DNA of 64,000 bases, from the NCBI RefSeq assembly GCF_015277875.1, contig NZ_CP063814.1, forward strand, positions 1,984,001-2,048,000, in the 5' to 3' direction. The notes beneath the pieces were generated by a model. The model saw only the letters and a list, made by a program, of their open reading frames with translations. It did no database searches and was not told the DNA's origin. Shown here in pieces: positions 1 through 8,727 of this stretch. The DNA comes from Microbacterium luteum. GTDB lineage: Bacteria > Actinomycetota > Actinomycetes > Actinomycetales > Microbacteriaceae. Position 1 is the first letter of the stretch; every line of letters begins with the position of its first letter. Position numbers and translations under genes: made by a program.

Positions 1-1901
1 ATCTGTCGCTTGCGATCGCGCTTGCGCCGCTTCGACGGCGTCGCGATCTCCCGACGGCCGGCCAGGTAGTCGCCGGTGATCGAGTGCCGGTCGGCGAGCA
101 GCTCCGACAGGGGTCCCGAATGTACGACCTCTCCCCCGTCCACACCGGCCCGCGGCCCGATGTCGACGATCCAGTCAGCAGCGTGGATCGTCTCCTCGTC
201 GTGTTCGACGACGATGAGCGTGTTGCCGAGATCGCGCAGGGTCACGAGCGTCTCGATCAGACGACGGTTGTCGCGCTGGTGCAGGCCGATCGAAGGCTCA
301 TCGAGCACGTACAGAACACCGGTGAGTCCGGAGCCGATCTGCGTCGCGAGGCGGATGCGCTGCGCCTCACCGCCCGAGAGGGAGCCGGCGGACCTGCTGA
401 GGTTCAGATAGGTCAGACCCACCTGGATGAGGAAGTCCAGGCGAGCGCGGATCTCGCGAAGCACCTGTGCGGCGATCTTCGCCTCACGGTCGGTGAGCGT
501 CATCTCCGCGAAGAATCGCTGCGCATCCGCGAGGCTCAGCCGCGAGGCATCGGCGATCGAGTGGCCGTGCACGCGGACGGCGAGCACCTCGGGCTTCAGG
601 CGCGCACCGTCGCAGACCGGGCAGGGCACCTCGCGCAGATACTCCGACCACCGCTGCCGCTGGGTGTCGGACTCGGCCTGCACGTACTGACGTTCGATGT
701 ACGGCACGACGCCTTCGAAACCCGACGAGTAGCGCATCTCGCGGCCGTAGCGGTTCTTCCACTTGACGGTGACCTTGTAGTTCTCGCCGTGCAGCACGGC
801 TTCGCGCACGGCCTGCGGCAGACGCTTCCAGGGCGTGTCGAGCGAGAAGCCGAGGTCGTTCGACAGTCCTTCGAGCAGTCGCTCGTAGTACTGGAAGAGC
901 CCCTTTCCCTGCGTTGTCCACGGGATGATGACGCCCTCGCGGATCGACAGCTCCTCGTCACCGAGCATCAGCTCCGAGTCGACCGACATGCGGGTGCCGA
1001 GCCCGGAACACGCCGGACAGGCGCCGAACGGGGCGTTGAACGAGAAGGTGCGCGGTTCGATCTCCGTGAGCTGCAGCGGATGCCCGTTCGGACACGCCAG
1101 CTTCTCGGAGAACGACTGCCACGCATCGTCACCTTCCTCGTCGACGAAGTTCACCTGCATGACACCGCCGGCGAGACCGAGTGCGGTCTCCACCGAGTCG
1201 GTGACGCGGCCCAGGATGTCGGGGCCGGCGACCAGCCGGTCGACCACGACGGCGATGTCGTGCTTGTAGCTCTTCTTCAGCGTCGGCGGCTCCGCGAGCT
1301 GGACCAGGTCGCCATCGACCACGGCGCGCGCGTATCCCTTCGCGGAGAGCTCTTTGAAGAGGTCGACGAACTCACCCTTCTTCTGGGTGACCACGGGCGC
1401 CACGATCTGGTAGCGCGTGCGGTCGGGCAGCTCCATCAGCTGGTCGGCGATCTGCTGGACCGTCTGACGCTGGATGATCTCGCCGCACTCCGGGCAGTGG
1501 GGCACTCCGATGCGGGCCCACAGCAGGCGCATGTAGTCGTGGATCTCGGTGATCGTGCCCACCGTCGAGCGCGGGTTGCGGTTCGTCGACTTCTGGTCGA
1601 TCGACACCGCCGGGCTCAGACCCTCGATGAAGTCGACGTCGGGTCTGTCCACCTGCCCGAGGAACTGACGTGCGTAGGCACTCAGCGACTCGACATAGCG
1701 ACGCTGTCCTTCCGCGAAGATCGTGTCGAAGGCGAGACTCGACTTGCCCGACCCCGACAGACCCGTGAAGACGACGAGCGAATCGCGCGGGATGTCGAGG
1801 TCGACGTCCTTCAGATTGTGCACGCGAGCGCCGCGCACGCTCAGCTTGTCGCTCGAGACGGCGGCGGATTTTCCGGTGAGGGGAACGGGGACGATGGGCA
1901 C
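1..1901 (-). CDS. uvrA: Excinuclease ABC subunit A, UvrA (3' end outside window)
   Basis: DNA damage recognition ATPase of nucleotide excision repair, acting with UvrB and UvrC. About 633 N-terminal and central residues plus the second ABC module are visible. Walker A GLSGSGKS lies near residues 47-54, the second signature [14 protein letters not shown] and Walker [15 protein letters not shown] lie towards the window edge, and zinc-finger cysteine pairs are seen as CPEC, CPNG, CPACSG and CPVCDG. The GTG at 1901 is preceded in frame by a TGA two codons upstream, so it is the only reasonable start. UvrB lies 6.8 kb upstream on the same strand, with a sulfur/acetate operon between them. The C-terminus runs off position 1. 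Confidence 0.97.
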   Translation of the reverse strand, partial: MPIVPVPLTGKSAAVSSDKLSVRGARVHNLKDVDLDIPRDSLVVFTGLSGSGKSSLAFDTIFAEGQRRYVESLSAYARQFLGQVDRPDVDFIEGLSPAVSIDQKSTNRNPRSTVGTITEIHDYMRLLWARIGVPHCPECGEIIQRQTVQQIADQLMELPDRTRYQIVAPVVTQKKGEFVDLFKELSAKGYARAVVDGDLVQLAEPPTLKKSYKHDIAVVVDRLVAGPDILGRVTDSVETALGLAGGVMQVNFVDEEGDDAWQSFSEKLACPNGHPLQLTEIEPRTFSFNAPFGACPACSGLGTRMSVDSELMLGDEELSIREGVIIPWTTQGKGLFQYYERLLEGLSNDLGFSLDTPWKRLPQAVREAVLHGENYKVTVKWKNRYGREMRYSSGFEGVVPYIERQYVQAESDTQRQRWSEYLREVPCPVCDGARLKPEVLAVRVHGHSIADASRLSLADAQRFFAEMTLTDREAKIAAQVLREIRARLDFLIQVGLTYLNLSRSAGSLSGGEAQRIRLATQIGSGLTGVLYVLDEPSIGLHQRDNRRLIETLVTLRDLGNTLIVVEHDEETIHAADWIVDIGPRAGVDGGEVVHSGPLSELLADRHSITGDYLAGRREIATPSKRRKRDRKRQ

Positions 1902-1996
1902 CCGTCAAGTGTAGGCGGGACCTCCGACATCGGCTCCGGGCCCACGTTCGCCCGCGGCGCACGCGGCAGCTCGCCGGGCGAGCGTCCGTCAGCCGA

Positions 1997-2533
1997 TCAG
2001 CGGGAGAGCAGTTGCCGCTTCGAGCTCAGCACGCCGGTGTCGAACCCGGCGAGATGCAGGCCGCCGTGGAATCGCGCGTGCTCGATCTTGATGCACCGGT
2101 CCATGACCACGGCGAGCCCGGCGTCCTCCGCGATCGCCGCCGCCTCCTCGTTCCACGACCCCAGCTGGAGCCACAGCGCGGCGGCGCCGACCTCGACGGC
2201 TTCCCGAGCGACGCCCGGAAGGTCGTCGTGGCGACGGAAGACGTCGACGAGATCGGGGACGACCGGCAGGTCAGACAGGGATGCGTACGCCGGCCGGCCC
2301 AGGATCGACGTGGCCCGGGGGTTCACGAAGTAGACGTCGTAGGGCGAGCTGCTCGTGAGGTACGTCGCGACGAAATAGCTCGCGCGGGCGGGATTGTCGG
2401 AGGCGCCGACGATCGCCACCGACCGCGTGCGCCGCAGCAGGTCGTGGCGCGCCTGGGCGCCGGGAGCCTGCCACGTGCGATCGGCCGAAGCCGGCGGCGC
2501 GGTGGGCAGGGCGCAGAAGGCGGAATCGGTCAT
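1997..2533 (-). CDS. CoA-binding (YccU-like) protein
   Basis: A 178-residue Rossmann-type CoA_binding domain protein. The motif SVAIVGASDNPARASYFVA, followed by a central NPRATSILGRPAYASLSDLP, is typical of the YccU family, which binds CoA or a related nucleotide; the physiological role is not established. The ATG at 2533 overlaps the metY stop by ATGA, so it is last in a translationally coupled operon with metY and acs. A CoA-linked partner for acetyl-CoA synthetase or acetylhomoserine metabolism is an inference from position only. Confidence 0.9.
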   Translation of the reverse strand: MTDSAFCALPTAPPASADRTWQAPGAQARHDLLRRTRSVAIVGASDNPARASYFVATYLTSSSPYDVYFVNPRATSILGRPAYASLSDLPVVPDLVDVFRRHDDLPGVAREAVEVGAAALWLQLGSWNEEAAAIAEDAGLAVVMDRCIKIEHARFHGGLHLAGFDTGVLSSKRQLLSR

Positions 2534-3864
2534 CGGGTCGCTCCCGTCGCTTCGGTGAGGGCCTGGTCGAGATCCCAAACGATGTCCTCGGGGTCCTCGA
2601 GCCCGACGGAGATCCGGATGAGGTCAGCCGGGGTCCCCGCTGTGATCAGCTGCTCGGGTGTGAGCTGGCGGTGGGTGGTCGAGGCGGGGTGGATCACCAG
2701 GGTGCGCGCGTCGCCCACGTTCGCCAGGTGCGAGGCGAGGGTCACCGAGTCGATGAAGGTCTCCCCCGCCTTGCGCGCGGCCGCCTCTCGGGCCGCGTCG
2801 TCGTCGAATCGTCCTGCCGGGGCCACGCCGAAGGCGAACACCGCCCCGGGGCCGAGAGGCAGATACCGGCGCGCACGCTCGGCGTGCGGATGATCGTCCA
2901 GTCCCGCCCAGGTCACGAAGGACACCCGCGGGTCGGCCCGGAGCCACTCCGCGACGATCCTCGCGTTGGCGAGGTGCGCATCCATGCGCTGCGGCAGCGT
3001 CTCGATTCCCTGCAGCAGCGTGAAGGCGGCCTGCGGGTTGAGCGACGGGCCGATGTCACGCAGCTGTTCGCTGCGGAGCTTGGTGAGGAAGCCGTACTCG
3101 CCGAAGTTGTCCCACCACTTGATGCCCCCATAGGAGGCCACCGGCTCGGTCATCGCGGGGAAGGTGCCGTTGCCCCAGTCGAACGTGCCGGCCTCGACCA
3201 CGACACCGCCGAGAGCGGTGCCGTGACCGCCGAGGAACTTCGTGACCGAGTGGATGACGATGTCGGCGCCGTGCTCGATGGGGCGCAGGAGGTACGGCGT
3301 CGCCAGCGTCGCGTCGACGACGAGCGGCACACCCGCATCATGCGCGACCTTCGCGAGTCCGGCGATGTCGGCGATCTCCCCACCGGGATTCCCGATCGCC
3401 TCGGTGTAGACGACCTTCGTCTCCGGCCGGATCGCGGCGGCGTAGTCGGCGGGATCCGATGAGGCGACGAATGTCGTCTCGACGCCGAACCGCCGCAGCG
3501 TGACGTCGAGCTGCGTGATCGTTCCGCCGTAGAGCTGCGCCGACGCGACGACGTGGTCTCCTGCGCCGACGAGCGCGGCGAACGTGATGAACTCCGCGCT
3601 CATGCCGCTCGCGGTTGCGACCGCGCCGATCCCGCCTTCGAGGGATGCCATGCGCTCCTCGAGCGCGGCGACGGTCGGATTGCCGATGCGGGAGTAGATG
3701 TTGCCGTACTTCTGAAGCGCGAAGAGATTCCCCGCGTCGGCGGCGTCGTCGAAGACGAACGAGCTCGTGTGGTAGATCGGCACCGCGCGAGCACCGGTGG
3801 CCGCATCCGGGGTGCCCCCGGCGTGCAGCGCGCGCGTGCGGAAGCCGAATCGATGCTCGGTCAC
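2530..3864 (-). CDS. metY: O-acetylhomoserine sulfhydrylase (MetY-type PLP enzyme)
   Basis: Cys/Met-metabolism PLP enzyme of 444 residues, the usual MetY length, expected to convert O-acetylhomoserine and sulfide to homocysteine. [22 protein letters not shown] (residues 57-78 region), ASGMSA and [10 protein letters not shown], with the Schiff-base lysine at 209, are clear. The GTG start overlaps the acs stop as GTGA, and its own stop overlaps the next gene as ATGA. Placement behind a sulfonate-type importer and an acetyl-CoA synthetase suggests that imported sulfur and acetyl groups both feed methionine synthesis. MetZ or cystathionine gamma-synthase-like activity is possible but less likely from length and motifs. 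Confidence 0.93.
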   Translation of the reverse strand: MTEHRFGFRTRALHAGGTPDAATGARAVPIYHTSSFVFDDAADAGNLFALQKYGNIYSRIGNPTVAALEERMASLEGGIGAVATASGMSAEFITFAALVGAGDHVVASAQLYGGTITQLDVTLRRFGVETTFVASSDPADYAAAIRPETKVVYTEAIGNPGGEIADIAGLAKVAHDAGVPLVVDATLATPYLLRPIEHGADIVIHSVTKFLGGHGTALGGVVVEAGTFDWGNGTFPAMTEPVASYGGIKWWDNFGEYGFLTKLRSEQLRDIGPSLNPQAAFTLLQGIETLPQRMDAHLANARIVAEWLRADPRVSFVTWAGLDDHPHAERARRYLPLGPGAVFAFGVAPAGRFDDDAAREAAARKAGETFIDSVTLASHLANVGDARTLVIHPASTTHRQLTPEQLITAGTPADLIRISVGLEDPEDIVWDLDQALTEATGATR

Positions 3865-5897
3865 TCGTTCTCCTTGTCCTCGGCGGGTGTCGCCGACTGG
3901 CCGGCGCCCTTCAGGCGTGCGATCGCGTCGCGGACGCCGTCGACGGCATCGGGGTTCTGCAGGGATGTGATGTCGCCCAACACGTCACCCTGCCACATCT
4001 GCACCAGCAGTCGGCGCATGATCTTGCCCGAGCGGGTCTTCGGCAGATCGGGCACGACGATGACGTGAGCGGGCTTGGCCACGGGGCCGATCTCGACCGC
4101 GACCTGAGCGCGGAGCGTCTCGATGTCGACCGGTTCGCGCAGGACGACGAAGGCGGCGACGGCATGACCGGTGATCGGATGCGCCACGCCGGCGACCCCC
4201 GCCTCTCCGACGGCGGGATGAGCGACGAGTGCCGACTCGATCTCGATCGTCGACAGCCGGTGACCGGAGACGTTGACGACATCGTCGAGCCGGCCGAGCA
4301 CGCGGATCGCGCCGTCCTGGTCCACCGTCGCGGAGTCCCCGGCCACGTAGTATCCGCCCCACTCGCCGTGTCCGGCGAATCGCGACCAGTAGGAGTCGCG
4401 GTAGCGCTCCGGGGATCGCCAGATCGTGCGTGCCATCCCCGGCCAGGGACGACGGACGACGAGGGTGCCGGAGCGGCCCGGCGCGACCGGTTCGCCGTCG
4501 TCGTCGACAACCGCGGCGTCGATGCCCGGCAGCGGAACCGTGGCCGACCCCGGGGTGAGGGTGGTCGCGCCCGGGAGCGGCGCGATCATCGCGGCCCCCG
4601 TCTCGGACTGCCACCAGGTGTCGACGATCGCGAGGCTGTCACGGCCGTGGTTTCGCCGGAACCACATCCATGCCTCCGGATTGATCGCCTCGCCGACTGT
4701 GCCGAGCAGTCGCAACGACGTCAGGTCATGCCCGGCCGGCAGCGTGTCGCCCCACCACGTCATGAAGGTGCGGATGAGTGTCGGCGCGGTGTAGTAGACC
4801 GTGACGCCGTAGCGCTCGATGATCTCCAGATGCCGTTCGCGATGCGGAGTGTCCGGTGTGCCCTCGTAGATCACCTGCGTCAGTCCGTTGGAGAGCGGTC
4901 CGTACAGCTCATACGTGTGCGCTGTCACCCACGCGAGGTCGGCCGTGCACCAGTGCACGTCGTCGGGCTTCGCGTCGAAGTGGCCCCAGTGCGCCCAGCT
5001 CGCATGGGTCAGATAACCGCCGGAGGTGTGGACGAGACCCTTCGGCTTCCCCGTCGTTCCCGAGGTGTAGATGATGAACAGCGGATGCTCCGCGTCGAAC
5101 GCGGCGGGCTCGTGCACCTCCGGAGCGGTCTCCACCACGTCGTGCCACCAGTGGTCGCGCCCCGGTGTCCAGTCGACGTCCTGGCCGGTGCGACGCACCA
5201 CGAGCACGTGCTCGAGATGCGGGAGTCCGTCGGCGGCGGCATCGGCGGCGGACTTGACCTCGACCGCCTGCCCCCGTCGCCACTGCCCGTCGGAGGTCAC
5301 CAGGAGCTTCGCACCGGTGTCTTCGAGGCGGAATCGCACGGCTTCCGCCGAGAAACCGCCGAAGACCAGCGAATGCACCGCGCCGATGCGGGCGCAGGCC
5401 AGAGCGATGACGACCGTCTCGATGAGCACGGGGAGGTAGACGACCACCCGATCACCGGGCTCGATCCCGAGGTGCTCGAGGGCGTGGGCCGCCTGGGCGA
5501 CCCGTCGCTGGAGGTCTCGATAGGTGACCGTCACGCGGTCGCCTCGCTCCCCCTCGAAGTGGAGCGCCACCTTCTCGCCGCGCCCGGCGACCACATGACG
5601 GTCGACGCAGTTGACCGCCACGTTCAGTCGCCCGCCCTCGTACCAGCGGGCGGCCGGCACGGACAGCTCGCCGTGCTCGTCGCGCACCGGAGGCCGCCAC
5701 TCGAGCGTCGACGTCCACGGGCGCTCCCACTGGAGTCTGTGGGCGGCGCGGTCCCAGAAGCCGACCGGATCGGCGGCGGCGATCGCATAGGCTTCCGGGC
5801 CGACGTTCGCCTGCGCGGCGAAGGTCGGATTCGGCGGAAACGTCCGCTGTTCGATCAGACGCGCCTCGTCGGCGGCCGACGGGAGGGAACCGGACAT
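3861..5897 (-). CDS. acsA: Acetyl-CoA synthetase (AMP-forming)
   Basis: ANL-superfamily ligase of 678 residues that makes acetyl-CoA from acetate, ATP and CoA. Seen in order: nucleotide P-loop YTSGTTGKPKG (about 279-289 from the GTG), WWQSETG (430-436) whose first-pocket tryptophan is the residue that restricts the Acs pocket to acetate, GRLDDVVNVSGHRLS, and PKTRSGKIMRR with the adenylation lysine near 627, the site of regulatory acetylation in Acs. A GTG at 5903 is also in frame, but GAGGGAG sits directly against it and at proper spacing from the ATG at 5897, so ATG is preferred. It ends in a GTGA overlap with metY. Confidence 0.95.
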   Translation of the reverse strand: MSGSLPSAADEARLIEQRTFPPNPTFAAQANVGPEAYAIAAADPVGFWDRAAHRLQWERPWTSTLEWRPPVRDEHGELSVPAARWYEGGRLNVAVNCVDRHVVAGRGEKVALHFEGERGDRVTVTYRDLQRRVAQAAHALEHLGIEPGDRVVVYLPVLIETVVIALACARIGAVHSLVFGGFSAEAVRFRLEDTGAKLLVTSDGQWRRGQAVEVKSAADAAADGLPHLEHVLVVRRTGQDVDWTPGRDHWWHDVVETAPEVHEPAAFDAEHPLFIIYTSGTTGKPKGLVHTSGGYLTHASWAHWGHFDAKPDDVHWCTADLAWVTAHTYELYGPLSNGLTQVIYEGTPDTPHRERHLEIIERYGVTVYYTAPTLIRTFMTWWGDTLPAGHDLTSLRLLGTVGEAINPEAWMWFRRNHGRDSLAIVDTWWQSETGAAMIAPLPGATTLTPGSATVPLPGIDAAVVDDDGEPVAPGRSGTLVVRRPWPGMARTIWRSPERYRDSYWSRFAGHGEWGGYYVAGDSATVDQDGAIRVLGRLDDVVNVSGHRLSTIEIESALVAHPAVGEAGVAGVAHPITGHAVAAFVVLREPVDIETLRAQVAVEIGPVAKPAHVIVVPDLPKTRSGKIMRRLLVQMWQGDVLGDITSLQNPDAVDGVRDAIARLKGAGQSATPAEDKENE

Positions 5898-5907
5898 CTT
5901 CACTCCC

Positions 5908-6732
5908 TCACAGCCAGCGCTTGAGGACGGCTCGCTCGAACAGCGACAGCAGCGCGTTCGTCAGGGTGCCCAAGAGCGCGAGGAGCACGATGGCGAGGAT
6001 GATCCGGTCGACACGCCCGGTGCTCTGCGACTCCGTGAGGAGGAAGCCCAGCCCCATCGAGGCCCCCACGAGCTCGGCCGCGACGAGGAACAGCCAGGCC
6101 TGCGCGAGACCGAGACGAAGGCCGGCGACCATCGAGGGCACCACGGCCGGCAGCTGGATGGTGCGCAGCAACGGCCACCCCCGGAGCCCGAAGGACCGTC
6201 CGGCCTCGACCAGGTGCGGGTCGACGCGATGCAGTCCGGCGGCGACCGTCGTGAAGACCGGGAAGAACGCGCCGATCGCGATCAGGGTCACCTTGGAGTC
6301 TTCGCCGATCTGCATCCAGAGGATCAGCAGCGGGACCCATGCCAGGGACGGAACCGCACGGAGCGCGACGATCGTCGGGCCGAGCAGAACCTCGCCGGCA
6401 CGCGACAGGCCGACGATCGCCGCGATGGCGAGACCGACCACGGCGCCGATGGCGAACCCGAGGAGGACGCGCTGGATCGAGATCGCGACATGCACCCACA
6501 GCGTGCCGTCCGCAGCAAGCTGAACGGCCGCCTCCACGACCGAGACGGGTGTGGGAAGGCGGTAGGTCGGGATGATCCCCGTCGTCGTGACGAACTGCCA
6601 CAGCGCGAGGAGCAGCAGCGGCAGTACCAGTCCGCCCGCGATGCGCACGCCGCGACGCGCCCAGAAGGGCGTCGCCGCCGAAGCGGCGCCGCCCTTCCGA
6701 CGCGTGCCGGTTGTCGTTGCTGTGACGGTCAT
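5908..6732 (-). CDS. ABC transporter permease, SsuC/TauC type
   Basis: A 274-residue inner-membrane subunit of an importer for sulfonates, nitrate-like or taurine-like solutes. About six membrane segments are visible after a basic N-terminus, and the EAA-type loop reads VGLSRAGEVLLGPTIVALRAVPSLAWVP. The ATG at 6732 overlaps the stop of the binding protein gene as ATGA. It belongs to a compact set with binding protein and ATPase; SsuABC-like assignment rests on the ensemble and the adjacent metY rather than on substrate-contact residues. Confidence 0.92.
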   Translation of the reverse strand: MTVTATTTGTRRKGGAASAATPFWARRGVRIAGGLVLPLLLLALWQFVTTTGIIPTYRLPTPVSVVEAAVQLAADGTLWVHVAISIQRVLLGFAIGAVVGLAIAAIVGLSRAGEVLLGPTIVALRAVPSLAWVPLLILWMQIGEDSKVTLIAIGAFFPVFTTVAAGLHRVDPHLVEAGRSFGLRGWPLLRTIQLPAVVPSMVAGLRLGLAQAWLFLVAAELVGASMGLGFLLTESQSTGRVDRIILAIVLLALLGTLTNALLSLFERAVLKRWL

Positions 6733-7763
6733 TCGCTCGTGGCGGCGAGGGCGAACTCGTCGTAGACGATGGTCTCGAGCGCGTCGTCGAGCGCTTCCTG
6801 TCCGCCCGCGACATCGCCCGAGTCGACGAGGACCGGCGAGATGCGCTCGAGGACGGCGATCTGGTCCGCGCCCGGGACGCCCGAGACGTCGAGGTTCGAA
6901 CGCTCGAGGATCACCGTCTCGGCGACCTCGGTGTCCAGACCCGACGCCTCTGCGAGCAGAGCCGCGGTCTCCTCCGGGTTCTCCAGGGCCCAGATGCGGG
7001 CCTGCTCGTAGGCATCGACGACGACCTGCGCGACATCGGCGTGGTTGTCGATGAAGTCCTCCGTGGCGTTGAGGAATCCGTACGTGTTGAAGTCGACGTT
7101 GCGGTAGATGAGCTGGGCGCCGGAGTCCACCTCGGCACCCGCCATGATCGGGTCGAGACCTGCCCACGCGTCCACCGAACCGCCGGCGAGGGCGGACCAT
7201 CCGTCGGCGTGCTGCAGGTTCTGCACCTCGACGTCGTCGAGCGAGAGTCCCGCCTCGTCGAGGGTCTGGAGGAGGAAGAAGTACGGGTCGGTGCCCTTCG
7301 TGGCGGCGATCGAGGTGCCGGCGAGGTCGTCGACCGACGCGATGTCGCTGTCGGCGTCGACGACGATGGCCGACCATTCCGGCTGCGAGTAGATGTCGAT
7401 CACCTTGATCGGCGAGCCGTTGGCGCGGGCGAGGAGTGCGGCCGAGCCGGCGGTCGACGCGATGTCGGCCGAGCCGGAGCGGAGCAGCTCGTTCGCCGTG
7501 TTCGAACCGGTCGACTGCACCCACTCGACGGTGACGTCGTCGCCGAGGGCATCCTCGATCAGACCCTGGTCGCGCAGCACGAGGCTGAGCGGGTTGTAGG
7601 TCGCCCAGTCCAGCGTCAGCTGATCGGTGGACCATTCACCGGTAGCCTCGGCACTGTCGGTCGTGTTGCCGGCGTTCTCGCCGGCGATGCAGCCGGTGGC
7701 GAGCATCGCCATCGCACCGGCGAGGGCGATCGCGGGTACGGTTCGGCGAATGGCGGTGCTCAT
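6729..7763 (-). CDS. ABC substrate-binding lipoprotein, sulfonate/NMT1 type
   Basis: Solute-binding protein of 344 residues. The leader MSTAIRRTVPAIALAGAMAM ends in lipobox LATGC, giving a lipidated Cys25. The mature part matches the SsuA/NrtA/TauA/THI5-like fold: LDWATYNPLSLVLRDQGL near the start of the mature domain, VDDLAGTSIAATKGT in the middle and GSVDAWAGLDPIMAGAEV. Both ends overlap neighbours by ATGA. The sulfur genes downstream favour an organosulfonate ligand, but thiamine-precursor or nitrate binding cannot be excluded from sequence alone. Confidence 0.92.
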   Translation of the reverse strand: MSTAIRRTVPAIALAGAMAMLATGCIAGENAGNTTDSAEATGEWSTDQLTLDWATYNPLSLVLRDQGLIEDALGDDVTVEWVQSTGSNTANELLRSGSADIASTAGSAALLARANGSPIKVIDIYSQPEWSAIVVDADSDIASVDDLAGTSIAATKGTDPYFFLLQTLDEAGLSLDDVEVQNLQHADGWSALAGGSVDAWAGLDPIMAGAEVDSGAQLIYRNVDFNTYGFLNATEDFIDNHADVAQVVVDAYEQARIWALENPEETAALLAEASGLDTEVAETVILERSNLDVSGVPGADQIAVLERISPVLVDSGDVAGGQEALDDALETIVYDEFALAATSE

Positions 7764-8617
7764 GGGGTCTCCTCAGGAGTCTTGTAGTGGTGGGTGTGCA
7801 CGCCGAGTCCCTCGAGGAGGGTGGCGCGCAGGTCCGTGAACGCGCTGTCTGCGCGATCGCGGGGTCGGGTCCCGGCGACCGGGAGGATCTGGGCGATGGA
7901 GCGCGCATCGGGCCCCGCCGAGCGCAGCGATGACAGCAGCACGACGCGGTCCGCGAGGTAGAGCGCTTCCTCGACATCGTGGGTGACCAGCAGAATCGTG
8001 GTCGGCTGCGCGGCGTGGATCTCGAGCAGCAGGTCTTGCATGCGCAGACGCGTCAGCGCGTCCAGCGCGGCGAACGGCTCATCCAGGAGCAGGACGTCGG
8101 GGTTGCGCGCGAGAGCGCGCGCAAGGGACGCACGCTGGGCCATGCCACCGGAGACCTCGCGTGGGCGAAGATTCGACGCGTGGTCGAGGCCGACCAGTTC
8201 GAGGAGTTCGCGCACCCGCTCGCGACCGGCGGCGCGGGCCGACCGGCGTGAGCCGCGCACGCGCGGGAGCCCGAGCTCCACGTTCTGCGACAGCGTGCGC
8301 CACGGCAGCAGACGAGGCTCTTGGAAGGCGATCGCCGCGCGTTCGTCGGTGTCGGCCAGCCGATCGCCGTCGACGGTGATCGCGCCGTCAGTGGGCTGGT
8401 CGAGACCGGCGACGAGACGAAGCAGCGTGGACTTGCCGCATCCTGACGCCCCGATCACCGCGACGATCTCCCCAGCCGGCAGCTCCAGGTCGACGCCGCG
8501 CAGTACGTCGACGGCGCCGTTCGGCGTGCCGAACGTGCGCCCGACGCTGTCGAGGCGCACGGCACCTCCGCGCGACGGCGTGGTGGCCGAGGCAGGGGCG
8601 TCGAGTGTCGTGGTCAC
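7760..8617 (-). CDS. ABC transporter ATPase, SsuB/TauB type
   Basis: A 285-residue ATPase subunit with Walker A GASGCGKST (56-64), Q-loop FQEPRLLPW, signature VSGGMAQR (155-162), Walker B VLLLDEP (175-181) and switch histidine in LLVTHDVEEAL. FQEPRLLPW is characteristic of the nitrate/sulfonate/taurine subfamily. GTG start at 8617; it is the first gene of the six-gene operon that ends at 1997 and its 3' end overlaps the binding-protein start as ATGA. The promoter must lie in the 110-bp gap to uvrB. Confidence 0.94.
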   Translation of the reverse strand: MTTTLDAPASATTPSRGGAVRLDSVGRTFGTPNGAVDVLRGVDLELPAGEIVAVIGASGCGKSTLLRLVAGLDQPTDGAITVDGDRLADTDERAAIAFQEPRLLPWRTLSQNVELGLPRVRGSRRSARAAGRERVRELLELVGLDHASNLRPREVSGGMAQRASLARALARNPDVLLLDEPFAALDALTRLRMQDLLLEIHAAQPTTILLVTHDVEEALYLADRVVLLSSLRSAGPDARSIAQILPVAGTRPRDRADSAFTDLRATLLEGLGVHTHHYKTPEETP

Positions 8618-8669
8618 GCAGTAAGAGTGACAGAGCCGCGTCGGTGTGACGAACCAGGCGCAACATCAT

Positions 8670-8692
8670 GAAACATTCGCCGTGGCGGTTTC
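8670..8692. promoter_or_regulatory. Interrupted palindrome upstream of the sulfonate/acs/metY operon
   Basis: GAAAC, a 3-nt bulge ATT, CGCC, GT, GGCG, GTTTC form a dyad 53 nt upstream of the ATPase gene. It could be an operator of the operon or a hairpin ending uvrB transcription; there is no T tract on the uvrB side, so neither role is settled. Confidence 0.35.
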
Positions 8693-8727
8693 CACCTCCG
8701 GCGATGCGCAAGCGAGCCCGTCGGTCC

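Noticed and set aside
84..2333. A 749-codon open frame on the plus strand
   Set aside because: It is the mirror of uvrA and the CoA-binding gene; its product is Arg/Asp/Val-rich low-complexity sequence typical of high-GC antisense frames.
3615..5924. A 769-codon open frame on the plus strand
   Set aside because: Antisense to acs and metY, both of which have complete catalytic motifs.
8618..8727. Possible SAM or cobalamin riboswitch before the metY operon
   Set aside because: Only 110 nt are available and no known aptamer core or multi-helix layout could be recognised; only a short palindrome is present.
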